Positions 8,810 through 16,941 of a stretch of DNA of 64,000 bases are shown here, one piece after another; position 1 is the first letter of the stretch, and each line of letters begins with the position of its first letter. The notes below the pieces were generated by a model. That model saw nothing but the letters and a program-made list of their open reading frames with translations. It did not search any database and was not told the origin of the DNA. This DNA comes from Streptomyces sp. TSRI0107 (GTDB lineage: Bacteria; Actinomycetota; Actinomycetes; Streptomycetales; Streptomycetaceae). The position numbers and the translations under genes are program-made. The DNA is taken from assembly GCF_001905845.1 (NCBI RefSeq), contig NZ_LIVZ01000003.1, positions 124,001 through 188,000 of the forward strand. The letters run 5' to 3'.

Positions 8810-8978
8810 GTTCAGCCCATGTCCCGATCTTGCCAGTGGTGATGGGACGACCGTTCTCGGGGGCCAAGGGGGGCCGGTCCGGGCCCACCCGAGTCCACCC
8901 GAGTCCGCCCGGGTGAATGTTCCGCCGCCGGTTCCGCTCGGACGTCCTCCCGGCCGAGCCGATCGACATACTGTCCGA

Positions 8979-11381
8979 ATGCGGACGCCGAACAAGATTC
9001 CCGCCCTGATCCACCAGACCTGGAAAGACGCTGACGTACCGGACCACTGGCAGGAGTGGGTGGACTCGTGGCGTCTGCATCACCCCGGCTGGGGATACCG
9101 GCTGTGGACCGACTCGGACAATCGCGCCTTCCTCCAGGAGCACTATCCGTGGTTCCTGCCGATCTACGACGGCTACCCGGAACCGATCATGCGGGCCGAC
9201 GCGATCCGCTACTTCCTGCTCGACCATTTCGGCGGGCTCTACGTGGATCTGGACTTCGAGTGCCTGAGACCGGTCGACTCGCTCCTCGACGGCCGAGAAC
9301 TCGTCCTCGGCTGTGAGCCCGAATCACACACCCGGCTGCTGCTGGCCCGTCAACGCGGCCTCGACCGCATCGTCGGCAACGCGTTCATCGCGTCCCGGCC
9401 GGGCCATCCCTTCTGGGCCCATGTGCACCGGCAGTTGGTCGGCGCGCACCGGATGTCCGGCGCTCTGGACGTCACCGGCCCCTTCTTCCTCACCCGGGCG
9501 GTCGACCGCGCCCCGGAGCCCTCGTCGGTCACGGTTCTCGGCCCGGAGGTGCTGTATCCCGAGGTGAGCCCGTACGCGCGGGAGCTGTTCGGCCCTCAGG
9601 AAGCCGACTACGCGCAGGCGTACGCCGTGCACCACTGGTCGGGCAGCTGGGTGGCGAACACGCCGGGGAGCGCGCGGACGTCGGCCGGCAGACGGGTCCC
9701 GTTCTGGGCGAGCCAGGAGCGGCATCCGGTCGCGGACGGCCTGCTCGACCTGGACGCGCAGCGGCGCCGCTGGGCCGCGGGGGCGCCCGCGCCGACGGTG
9801 TCGTGCCTGATGGTGACGAAGGACCGCTCGTCGACGGCGCGCCGCGCGATCGCGTGCTTCCGTGCGCAGACCTACTCCCAACTGGAACTGGTCGTCGTGG
9901 AGGACGGCGCGGACGACACCCTGGAGCAGCACATCCGCGAGCTGGGCGACCCGCGGATCCGCCATCACCGGTTGCCCGCGGAGGGGCGGCCGTTGGGCGA
10001 ACTGCGCAACGAGGCGGTGGCCCGGGCCGGCGGGCCGTACGTGTGCCAGTGGGACGACGACGACCTGTACGACCCGGAGCGGATCGAGACGCAGATGGCG
10101 GCGATCCTGGCGCTCGGCGCCGACGCCTGTTTCCTCGCCCGGGAACGGCTGTGGTGGCCCGCCCGGCACAAGCTCGCCATCTCCTGCGCGCGGGTGTGGG
10201 AAGGGTCCATGGTGTGCGCCAAGGACCGCCTCCCTCGCTACCCGGCGCTCCGGCGGGGCGAGGACACGCCGGTGGCGGAGGAGGTGGTCCGCGGCTGCCG
10301 GGTGGTGTCCATCGACGCCCCCGAGCTGTACACGTACGTGTGTCACGGCGGGAACACCTTCGACGAAGCCCATTTCGCGGAGCACTTCGAGGTCGCGACC
10401 GAGGTCTGGTCCGAACCCGCCGCCTACGCCGAGCGGTTGCTGGCCATGGCGACCCGGCTGCCGATCGCGCCGGACGACATCACCCACGCGGAGACCGGCC
10501 CCGCCGCCCGGACCTCGGAGCGCGATCCGCGGCCGGTCCTCGAACCCGCCCCGGGCCCGGCGAGCGAGCGCCCCTCGGTGCTGGTGCTCACCCCGCTGAA
10601 GGACGCGGCGGCGTTCCTGCCGGGCTATGTGGAGAACCTCCGCAGCCTGGACTACCCGCGCGAGGCGATCTCCCTGGGCCTGCTGGAGGGCGACAGCACG
10701 GACGCGACCGAGGATCTGCTGCGCGAGCTGCTGCCCGCCCTGGAGGCGGAGTACCGGCGGGTGACGCTCGTCCACCGGGACTTCGGCCTGCGGTTGGACG
10801 GGCCGCGGTGGGAGCCCGGCATCCAGCGGCGGCGCCGGTCGGTGCTGGCCAGGGCGCGCAACCACCTGCTCTCCCGGGCCCTCGCCGACGAGGAGTGGGT
10901 GCTGTGGCTCGACGTCGACGTCACCGGCTGCCCGCCGGATCTCGTCCAACGCCTTCTCGGGGCACGCAAGGACATCGTCGTCCCGCACTGCGCCACGACG
11001 GCCGGCGGGCCGACGTACGACCTCAACACCTTCGTGCTGCATCCCCGGGCCGGCACGCTCAACTGGTCGCAGTGGCTGCGCGACGGCATCCTCCAGCCTC
11101 CGCGCGGGTTCGGCCGGACGTATCTCGACGAGTTGCGGGGGAAGGGGCTCGTCCGCGTCGACTCGGTCGGGGGCACGGCGCTGTTGGTGCGGGCCGACCT
11201 GCATCGCGACGGCCTGGTCTTCCCGGCCTTCCCGTACCGGCAGCTCATCGAGACCGAGGGCCTGGCCGCGATGGCACGCGACATGGGCACTGCCTGCTGG
11301 GGTCTGCCCGACCTGGAGGTGCTGCATCCGCACCACGCGGCGGATCAGGCGAAGACGGCGGTCATGGCGCCGTCGCCGTGA
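8979..11381 (+). CDS. Multidomain glycosyltransferase (sugar-DXD domain + two GT-A domains)
   Basis: 800 residues from the ATG at 8979 (MRTPNKIPALIHQTWKDADV). Three transferase-like domains are fused. Residues ~1-230 match the OCH1/capsular-type DXD family (IPALIHQTWK, MRADAIRYFLLDHFGGLYVD followed by LDFE). Residues ~270-500 match GT2 (VSCLMVTKDRSS, QWDDDDLYDPER, and a CHGGN motif near the end). Residues ~530-790 match a third GT-A domain (VLVLTPLKDAAAFLPGYVEN and WLDVDVTGCPP), similar to ANP1/GT62-like folds. No membrane span or signal is seen, so it acts in the cytoplasm. The acceptor is unknown. It is followed by a small secreted repeat protein and a second GT2, suggesting a common glycosylation role; that link is inference. 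Confidence 0.85.
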   Translation: MRTPNKIPALIHQTWKDADVPDHWQEWVDSWRLHHPGWGYRLWTDSDNRAFLQEHYPWFLPIYDGYPEPIMRADAIRYFLLDHFGGLYVDLDFECLRPVDSLLDGRELVLGCEPESHTRLLLARQRGLDRIVGNAFIASRPGHPFWAHVHRQLVGAHRMSGALDVTGPFFLTRAVDRAPEPSSVTVLGPEVLYPEVSPYARELFGPQEADYAQAYAVHHWSGSWVANTPGSARTSAGRRVPFWASQERHPVADGLLDLDAQRRRWAAGAPAPTVSCLMVTKDRSSTARRAIACFRAQTYSQLELVVVEDGADDTLEQHIRELGDPRIRHHRLPAEGRPLGELRNEAVARAGGPYVCQWDDDDLYDPERIETQMAAILALGADACFLARERLWWPARHKLAISCARVWEGSMVCAKDRLPRYPALRRGEDTPVAEEVVRGCRVVSIDAPELYTYVCHGGNTFDEAHFAEHFEVATEVWSEPAAYAERLLAMATRLPIAPDDITHAETGPAARTSERDPRPVLEPAPGPASERPSVLVLTPLKDAAAFLPGYVENLRSLDYPREAISLGLLEGDSTDATEDLLRELLPALEAEYRRVTLVHRDFGLRLDGPRWEPGIQRRRRSVLARARNHLLSRALADEEWVLWLDVDVTGCPPDLVQRLLGARKDIVVPHCATTAGGPTYDLNTFVLHPRAGTLNWSQWLRDGILQPPRGFGRTYLDELRGKGLVRVDSVGGTALLVRADLHRDGLVFPAFPYRQLIETEGLAAMARDMGTACWGLPDLEVLHPHHAADQAKTAVMAPSP

Positions 11382-11527
11382 CCTCCATGGGGCACACCTC
11401 CCTCGCATGGAGTAATCATCTCGGCACCCGGCGTGGCGGAAACCTACGGTGGCGCTACTGCCCGCCTCCGCGACGGAGACCACCAGCGGTGGAGGGCATC
11501 CCCCATTCGCACACGAAAGGCTCCACC

Positions 11528-11971
11528 GTGAAAGCCCGTGTCATGTCATCCCTGGCCCTGCCCGCCGCACTCGCGACCGCCGGACTGCTCAGCTCCGCCG
11601 AGGCGGCCTACGCGGCCGCCCTCGGCACGGACGCATCGGCGTCCGCGTCCTACGCACGGCAGGGACAGGCGATAGGCGACGACGTCACCCTCTCCTCCGG
11701 CGAGGGCCACCCCTGCACGCCCATCGGAAACGTCACCGTCACCGACTACGGCCACTGCTGCACCCCCGTGGGCAACGTGACCATCACCGACTACGGCCAC
11801 TGCTGCACGCCGGTGGGCAACGTGACGATCACCGACTACAGCGTCTGCTGCACCCCGGTCGGCAACATCACCGTCTGTGACTACGGCCAGCACCAGGAGC
11901 ACGGTCACGACGGCTGGGGCCACAGCCGTGAAGAGGACTACGCCCGTGGGCGTGAGGTGCGCCTCAGCTGA
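11528..11971 (+). CDS. Secreted protein with four Cys/NxT 15-residue repeats
   Basis: 147 residues from the GTG at 11528 (VKARVMSSLALPAALATAGL), with an AAAGG ribosome-binding site 9 bases upstream. Residues 1-~33 form a Sec signal peptide with cleavage near AEAAYAAA. Residues ~63-122 are four tandem 15-residue units of the form CTPVGNVTITDYGHC. Each starts with Cys-Thr-Pro and carries an Asn-x-Thr sequon and a Asp-Tyr, and unit junctions have vicinal CysCys. The tail is His/Gly/Arg-rich (HQEHGHDGWGHSREEDYARG). No family recognised. The repeat could fold as a small beta-solenoid or metal/disulfide-linked stack. It sits between two glycosyltransferase genes, so glycosylation of the sequons is possible. 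Codon use is normal for the window, supporting a real gene. Confidence 0.75.
   Translation: MKARVMSSLALPAALATAGLLSSAEAAYAAALGTDASASASYARQGQAIGDDVTLSSGEGHPCTPIGNVTVTDYGHCCTPVGNVTITDYGHCCTPVGNVTITDYSVCCTPVGNITVCDYGQHQEHGHDGWGHSREEDYARGREVRLS
11714..11893 (+). repeat. Four tandem 45-bp coding repeats
   Basis: In-frame units lie at 11714-11758, 11759-11803, 11804-11848 and 11849-11893, each beginning TGC-ACN-CCN. Synonymous differences between units (for example CCC/CCG, ATC/GTG) show the repeat is maintained at protein level and is not a recent DNA slippage product. Copy number is likely to vary between strains. Confidence 0.9.
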
Positions 11972-11988
11972 CCCGTGATCGGCGGGTC
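11970..11988 (+). terminator. Short hairpin after the repeat-protein gene
   Basis: GACCCG at 11970-11975 pairs with CGGGTC at 11983-11988 across a 7-base loop, beginning at the last base of the TGA stop codon. There is no T run. A run of nine G follows at 12017-12025. It is a weak candidate terminator. Confidence 0.35.
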
Positions 11989-12123
11989 CACCGCGACGTA
12001 GCCCTTCTACAGGGCCGGGGGGGGGCGTCGCGCCCACCGCGGTGGAACCCCGCCCTCCCCTCCCCCGTTGTCGATCCCCCCTCTCCCTCCCGCTCCCCTT
12101 CCGTCCGACGCGAAAGACGACGC

Positions 12124-13128
12124 ATGTCCCACGGATCCGACCCTGTGGTCTCGGTTGTCATCCCCTGCCACAACTACGCCCGTTACCTGCCCGAGGCGGT
12201 GTCCAGCGTCGTCGCCCAGACGTTCCGCGCCTGGGAACTCGTCATCGTCGACGACGGCAGCACCGACGACACCGTGAAGGTGGCCGAGGAGCTGATCGCC
12301 CGCCACCCGGACCGCGTCATCAGGCTGCTGCGACAGGCCAATGCCGGGGTGTCCGCCGCGCGCAACACCGGCATCGAGGCCGCGGCCGGCCGTTACATCC
12401 TGCCGCTGGACGCCGACGACGTGATCGCGCCGACGATGCTGGAGAAGACCGTCGCGGTGCTCGACGAGAACCCCGGCATCGCCATCGCCTCGACCGACGT
12501 CTTCACCTTCACCGACGACGACCTGCCCCCGCAGGCGATGCCCCTGCCCGCCTACAGCAGAGAGCTGCTGCTCCAGCGACTGATCATGTTCTACTGCTCG
12601 CTGTACCGCCGTGAGGCGTGGCAGGCCGTCGGCGGGTACGACGAGGCCATGCGGGCCGGGGAGGACTGGGACTTCTGGGTCGGGTGCGTCGAGCACGGCT
12701 TCGACGCGCACCACATCCATGAGCCGCTGTTCGGGGCGCGCAACAAGGACACCGGGCTGCACCTGGAAGCCGCCGAGAACGACCTCGCCATCCGGGCCCG
12801 CATCGTGGCCAACCACCCGGACCTGTTCAAGCCGGTCACCCGGGGCTGGGCGCACGCCGTGCTCTCCCAGGACGCGGAGGCCTGTCTGCGGGACGAGAAC
12901 GTCCCCGACGACATCCTCACCCGGGCTGCCGAGATGGACCAGTTCCTGTCCGCCGTCATGGCGCTCCAGCGCACGACGCGGGTGCAGTACTACCACATCC
13001 GGCGGCTGGAGCAGGCGCTGGCAGCTCGGGGTGACAGCCCCGCACCGTCGGCAGCATCCGCACCCTCGGCCCCGTCGGCACCGTCCGCACCGGACGACGA
13101 GCCCGCCCCGACGGTCTCCTCCGTGTGA
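12124..13128 (+). CDS. GT2 family glycosyltransferase
   Basis: 334 residues. The GT-A fold is clear at residues 1-~210: VVSVVIPCHNYARYLPEAVS (nucleotide-binding start), LVIVDDGSTDDT, ANAGVSAARNTGIEAA, the metal-binding LPLDADDVI, and the acceptor-side motif GEDWDFWVGCVEHG. The C-terminal ~100 residues are helical and end in an Ala-Pro-Ser repeat (APSAPSAPSAP) that is probably disordered. No membrane span is seen. It follows the secreted repeat-protein gene after 152 bases, in the same direction as the large multidomain transferase. Together they look like a small glycosylation locus; substrate and acceptor are unknown. Confidence 0.9.
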   Translation: MSHGSDPVVSVVIPCHNYARYLPEAVSSVVAQTFRAWELVIVDDGSTDDTVKVAEELIARHPDRVIRLLRQANAGVSAARNTGIEAAAGRYILPLDADDVIAPTMLEKTVAVLDENPGIAIASTDVFTFTDDDLPPQAMPLPAYSRELLLQRLIMFYCSLYRREAWQAVGGYDEAMRAGEDWDFWVGCVEHGFDAHHIHEPLFGARNKDTGLHLEAAENDLAIRARIVANHPDLFKPVTRGWAHAVLSQDAEACLRDENVPDDILTRAAEMDQFLSAVMALQRTTRVQYYHIRRLEQALAARGDSPAPSAASAPSAPSAPSAPDDEPAPTVSSV

Positions 13129-13360
13129 ACCCCGCCGTTCGCCTTGTCTGCGGCGCGGAGCCTGGAGCCCCATCAGCTCCAGGTCGCGCACCGGCGCCCG
13201 CCCTCGCTCGGAACGCCCCTCGAACGCGTGCCGCGTACCAACCCACCCCGGGATGACCCGGGCCACCGCGAGGCATGGCGGATCGTTCCGCCTCGGAAGG
13301 CTCCCCTAGTGCCTCTGACGGGCGCGCTACTGATGGACGCAGACAGGGGGGCACCGAGCC

Positions 13361-14305
13361 ATGACAGCCATCACCAAGATCGTCGCCCAGGTCGCCACCG
13401 CCGACGTGGAGTACGCCGGCACACAGTCCCGGGTCTATCTCGGCATCGCCGGAAGGGAGTTCCGCCTGGCCACGGGAGACGGGGACTTCGCCCGTGGCGC
13501 GAAGAAGGATTTCGTCTTCGGTGACGGCACCAACGTACTCAATCCCGAGCACAACGATCCCCGCCTCAGCCCGGTCCTGGAGACGGCCGACCTCGACCAC
13601 CACCCCGTCTACCTGCGCATGGGAGAGGACGGTCACGAGCCGGCCTGGTGCCTGGACCACGTCCTCGTCACCGTCAACCCCGGGCCGGACGGCCGCGTCT
13701 ACGACTGCCCTGCCCTCGAGGGCACCGGCCCCGAACACCGGACCTGGTTAGAGGAGATGCGCGGCACCGTCCTGCACCTGCGTCGCCGGGGCGCCTCCGC
13801 CCCTCAAGAGGCGACACCGGCTCCGGATCCAGAGCTGTCGTCGCAGCTGAAGCAGGAACTGGGCCGGCAGCTCGGTGAGCAACTGAAACAGGAGCTCGGC
13901 CAGCAGCTCGGTGAGCAACTGAGGCAGGAGCTCGGCCGACAACTCACTGAGCAGCTGAAACAGGAACTGAGCGAGAAGCTGAGGCGGGATACCGACGCGC
14001 CGGCGGTGCGGATCGTCCACGGCAGTGTCCGCGCCAACGGCACGGTGGAGGGCGACAACAGCGACTTCGTCGTCCAGCGGCTCACCCCGGGCATCTACAC
14101 CATCCAGCTCCGCCAGCCCTTCACCACGACACCCACCGCCACCGCGACGATCGCCGGCCGCGCCTGGCGGCTGCTCGACAACGTCCACGTCGTCAAGGCC
14201 ACCCCGCAGGAGGTCGAGTTCTGGACCGGCGACGACAGGGGCAACAAGGGCGACCGCGACTTCCACTTCCAGATCATCGAACGAACCCAGCAAAGGTCGG
14301 CGTGA
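13361..14305 (+). CDS. PLAT-like domain protein with Leu/Gln repeat stalk
   Basis: 314 residues. Residues 1-~140 resemble a PLAT/LH2 beta-sandwich (ITKIVAQVATADVEYAGTQS, RVYLGIAGREF, RMGEDGHEPAWCLDHVLVTV). Residues 162-209 are four 12-residue repeats of the form QLKQELGRQLGE, giving Leu at every fourth position, a likely helical stalk. Residues ~215-314 form a second beta-rich domain (VRIVHGSVRANGTVEGDNSD, PGIYTIQLRQPF) similar in feel to bacterial/phage tail-type receptor domains. There is no signal peptide. The combination suggests an oligomeric binding protein. No function is known to me. It lies downstream of the GT2 gene in the same direction after a 232-base gap. Confidence 0.7.
   Translation: MTAITKIVAQVATADVEYAGTQSRVYLGIAGREFRLATGDGDFARGAKKDFVFGDGTNVLNPEHNDPRLSPVLETADLDHHPVYLRMGEDGHEPAWCLDHVLVTVNPGPDGRVYDCPALEGTGPEHRTWLEEMRGTVLHLRRRGASAPQEATPAPDPELSSQLKQELGRQLGEQLKQELGQQLGEQLRQELGRQLTEQLKQELSEKLRRDTDAPAVRIVHGSVRANGTVEGDNSDFVVQRLTPGIYTIQLRQPFTTTPTATATIAGRAWRLLDNVHVVKATPQEVEFWTGDDRGNKGDRDFHFQIIERTQQRSA
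13844..13987 (+). repeat. Four tandem 36-bp coding repeats (QLKQELGxQLxE)
   Basis: Units at 13844-13879, 13880-13915, 13916-13951 and 13952-13987 each encode 12 residues with Leu at positions 2, 6 and 10. Third-base differences between copies show protein-level conservation. The 4-4-4 Leu spacing differs from the heptad pattern of ordinary coiled coils. Confidence 0.85.
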
Positions 14306-14374
14306 GTGAGCCATGCCCCCCTGATCCGCACACGCCAACCCGAGCCCAGATGCCGGCGTCGTAGGCTGCTACGC

Positions 14375-14719
14375 ATGCACAGCACCCTGACGGAGCATGC
14401 CCGGTGCCTCTACGGAGACGAGTACCGGCCCACGCCGGAGTGCGGGCTCGAACACCGGGAGCACTACTTCGTCGAGGAGCTGACGTTCGCCGACGCCGAT
14501 GCGATCCTCGCCATGCTGCGTGAGCTCTGCCCGCATGTGGTGGACGGGCGCTTGCCGGTGTGGGTCCGGAATCTGGCGTATCGCTTGGTGCTCTTGCAGC
14601 GACCGGACGAGCCGGCACTGATGCGGGAGGCTGCGCGGAACCTGTGGATGCACGGCCCGGACTGGGACGGCATCGCCACCAGCTTGGAGGAGCGGGCGCG
14701 CGCTCTGGAAACAGGCTGA
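14375..14719 (+). CDS. Hypothetical protein
   Basis: 114 residues from the ATG at 14375 (MHSTLTEHARCLYGDEYRPT). The open frame reaches back to 14306, but that extension is Arg-rich and overlaps the previous stop region. The protein is small, soluble and slightly acidic, with a well-formed helical body (DADAILAMLRELCPHVVDGR, PDEPALMREAARNLWMHGPD). It resembles stand-alone hypothetical proteins common in Streptomyces. No catalytic motif is visible and no function is assigned. Confidence 0.65.
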   Translation: MHSTLTEHARCLYGDEYRPTPECGLEHREHYFVEELTFADADAILAMLRELCPHVVDGRLPVWVRNLAYRLVLLQRPDEPALMREAARNLWMHGPDWDGIATSLEERARALETG

Positions 14720-15180
14720 CCCCGGATGCGGGGTGCGGCGCGGACCGCCTCACTGGTCCGGCGGAAGTTCTGGCTAAGGTGCGGCCATGTACCGCAGCCA
14801 CGCCCGGCCCCGCCGGTCTGCGGCTCCCGTTCGCAAGGCGGAGAGCGGCTGGTTCGGGCCGTCGACGAGGCCGTCCCGGCAGGGCTCGCCGTCGACGGCG
14901 CAGAGCTGACGGAGATGTGCGTGTAGCGCCCTGTCGCTTCACCGGGTGACCGAGCCGAGTCCCCGCTGCGGAGATCACCCGTCTGGCTCCGCATGCGGGC
15001 CGGAGATCCGGCAAGGCGCATTCCGTGCTGGTCGCGGCCCTCCTCCTGGCCGTCCCCGGCCGAGGCGGTGCTGTGGTCGGTCCCCGAGCCGGCCACAGCA
15101 CCGTGTCCTTGCTTCCGTCGGCAGGTGTCGGCCCCTGGGCGGTCCGGTCGGTCGCCCGGGCCGCCGTGGTCGTACCCCGC
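14720..15180. other. Gene-free region
   Basis: This 461-base stretch holds only short open frames without convincing start context or codon bias. A 66-residue plus-strand frame at 14726-14926 was considered and not called. No terminator hairpin with a T run or tRNA-like fold was seen. Its right end leads into the palindromic operator of the next operon. Confidence 0.5.
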
Positions 15181-15200
15181 CATCAACCGATCGGATGATG
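15181..15200. promoter_or_regulatory. 20-bp palindromic operator before the ABC-2/two-component operon
   Basis: CATCAACCGATCGGATGATG is an inverted repeat with a single mismatched pair (A/A at the fifth position of each arm). It lies 58 bases before the ATPase start in an otherwise unstructured region. The downstream operon ends with a NarL-type response regulator, so autoregulation through this site is the natural hypothesis. Confidence 0.55.
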
Positions 15201-15258
15201 CCGCTTCGAGCGCGATGGCCGATGTCCGGAAGTGCCCCGCGGCGGGACGCTTTTGCGC

Positions 15259-16161
15259 ATGGCAATCATCCAAGTCAGCGGCCTGCGGAAGGCCTACGGG
15301 GGCAGGACGGCCGTCGACGGTGTGTCCTTCGACGTCGAGGAGGGGGAGGTCTTCGGGATCCTCGGCCCAAACGGCGCCGGCAAGACGACCACGGTCGAGT
15401 GCGTGGAAGGGCTGCGACGGCCGGACGGCGGGGTCGTCCGCGTCGCCGGCCACGACCCCGTGGCCGACCGTGACGCCCTCACCCGCATCCTCGGCGCGCA
15501 GCTCCAGGAGAGCGAGCTGCAGCCGAAGATCACCGTGCGGGAGGCGCTCGAACTGTACGCAGCCTGCTACCCGGACCCCGCCGACTGGCGTGCGCTGGCC
15601 GAGCGCCTGGGCCTCGCCGAGCAGCTGCGCACCCGCTTCGCGAAGCTGTCCGGCGGTCAGAAGCAGCGCCTGTTCATCGCGCTGGCCCTGATCGGCAGCC
15701 CCCGCGTCGTGGTGCTGGACGAACTGACCACCGGGCTCGACCCGCGCGCCCGGCGCGACACCTGGCAGCTCATCGAGGATGTGCGTGACAGCGGTGTCAC
15801 CGTGCTGCTGGTCACGCATTTCATGGAGGAGGCGCAGCGCCTCTGCGACCGGATCGCCCTGATCGACCAGGGCCGGGTCACGGCACTCGACACCCCGGCC
15901 GGGCTGATCGGGCGGAGCACGCGGAGTACGACGGTCTCCTTCCGTCCCTCCGACCCGCTGGACACCCGCCTGTTGGCGGGTCTGCCCGCGGTCGCGGCCG
16001 TGACGGAGCAGGACGGCCGGATCGTGATCGACGGCACCGACGAGACCGTCGATGCCCTGCTCTCGCTGCTCGCCGGGCAGGGCGTCACCGCTCATCACCT
16101 CCGCATCACGGAGGCCACTCTGGACGACGCCTACCTCGACCTGACGGGACTGGACAGATGA
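15259..16161 (+). CDS. ABC-2 type transporter ATP-binding protein
   Basis: 300 residues from the ATG at 15259 (MAIIQVSGLRKAYGGRTAVD). Walker A is GPNGAGKTT, the Q-loop region is LGAQLQESELQPK, the signature is LSGGQKQRL, Walker B is VVVLDELTTGLD and the H-loop is VLLVTHFMEEA. The Glu-Leu-Thr after Walker B Asp keeps the catalytic Glu. The C-terminal ~80 residues form the regulatory domain seen in drug-resistance ATPases of the DrrA/CcmA kind (LDDAYLDLTG). It overlaps the permease gene by 4 bases. It is the first gene of a four-gene operon with permease, kinase and regulator, an arrangement typical of exporters for toxic peptides or antibiotics. Confidence 0.93.
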   Translation: MAIIQVSGLRKAYGGRTAVDGVSFDVEEGEVFGILGPNGAGKTTTVECVEGLRRPDGGVVRVAGHDPVADRDALTRILGAQLQESELQPKITVREALELYAACYPDPADWRALAERLGLAEQLRTRFAKLSGGQKQRLFIALALIGSPRVVVLDELTTGLDPRARRDTWQLIEDVRDSGVTVLLVTHFMEEAQRLCDRIALIDQGRVTALDTPAGLIGRSTRSTTVSFRPSDPLDTRLLAGLPAVAAVTEQDGRIVIDGTDETVDALLSLLAGQGVTAHHLRITEATLDDAYLDLTGLDR

Positions 16162-16934
16162 CCACCCTCACCGACACCCGCCCGGCCGCCGTCAAGGGCA
16201 GTGCCGCCGCCGTCCTCAGGTCCGAGGCGCGGCTGTTCCTGCGGGAGCCCGCCGCCCTGTTCTGGATCCTCGCCTTCCCCACGCTCCTGTTGTGCGTGCT
16301 GGGTGCCATCCCGTCCTTCCGGAAGCCCTCGGCCGATCTGGACGGCCTGCGGGTCGTCGACCTGTACGTCCCGATCGCCGTGCTGCTCGCCATGATCACG
16401 GCCGGGATCCAGTCCATGCCGCCGGTGCTGACCGGCTATCGCGAACGCGGCATCCTGCGCCGCATGTCGACCACCCCGGTGCGGCCGGGCGCCCTCGTCG
16501 GCGCGCAGATCGTGCTGCACGGCGCCGCCGTGGTGGTCTCCGCGGCGGTCGCCCTCGCGGTGGGCCGGATCGTGTTCGACGTGGCCCTGCCCCGCCATCT
16601 CGCCGGCTACCTGGTGGCGTTCGTGCTCGCGGCCCTCGCCGCCCTGGCACTCGGCGGCACGGTCTCGGCTGTGAGCCGTACGACCAAGATCACCCAGGCG
16701 GTAGGGTCGGCGGTGTTCTTTCCGGCGATGTTCACCTCCGGTGTCTGGCTGCCCGTCTCGGCCATGCCCGACGCCCTCCAGCGCATCGTGGACCTCACTC
16801 CTCTCGGTGCCGCCGCGCAGGCCCTGGACGCGGCCGCCGCGGGAGACTGGCCCGGCTGGGGCCACCTGGGGGTCACGGCGCTGTGGGCGGTGCTGCTGAC
16901 GGCGGCGGCCGGACGCTGGTTCACATGGGAGTAG
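16158..16934 (+). CDS. ABC-2 type transporter permease
   Basis: 258 residues with six hydrophobic spans: ALFWILAFPTLLLCVLGA, IAVLLAMITAGIQSMPPVL, AQIVLHGAAVVVSAAVALAV, LAGYLVAFVLAALAALALGG, GSAVFFPAMFTSGVWLPVSA and GHLGVTALWAVLLTAAA. The short loop with YRERGILRRMSTTPVRPG is the coupling element common in ABC-2 permeases of the DrrB kind. It is coupled to the ATPase by an ATGA overlap and followed after 7 bases by the kinase gene. It forms an efflux pump with the preceding ATPase. Confidence 0.9.
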   Translation: MTTLTDTRPAAVKGSAAAVLRSEARLFLREPAALFWILAFPTLLLCVLGAIPSFRKPSADLDGLRVVDLYVPIAVLLAMITAGIQSMPPVLTGYRERGILRRMSTTPVRPGALVGAQIVLHGAAVVVSAAVALAVGRIVFDVALPRHLAGYLVAFVLAALAALALGGTVSAVSRTTKITQAVGSAVFFPAMFTSGVWLPVSAMPDALQRIVDLTPLGAAAQALDAAAAGDWPGWGHLGVTALWAVLLTAAAGRWFTWE

Positions 16935-16941
16935 GGCAGGC

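Noticed and set aside
11714..11893. CRISPR-like or minisatellite array
   Set aside because: The 45-bp units are in-frame coding repeats with synonymous changes and no unique spacers.
14726..14926. 66-residue plus-strand frame after the hypothetical gene
   Set aside because: Weak codon bias, no ribosome-binding site and no recognisable motif; more likely intergenic noise or a relic.
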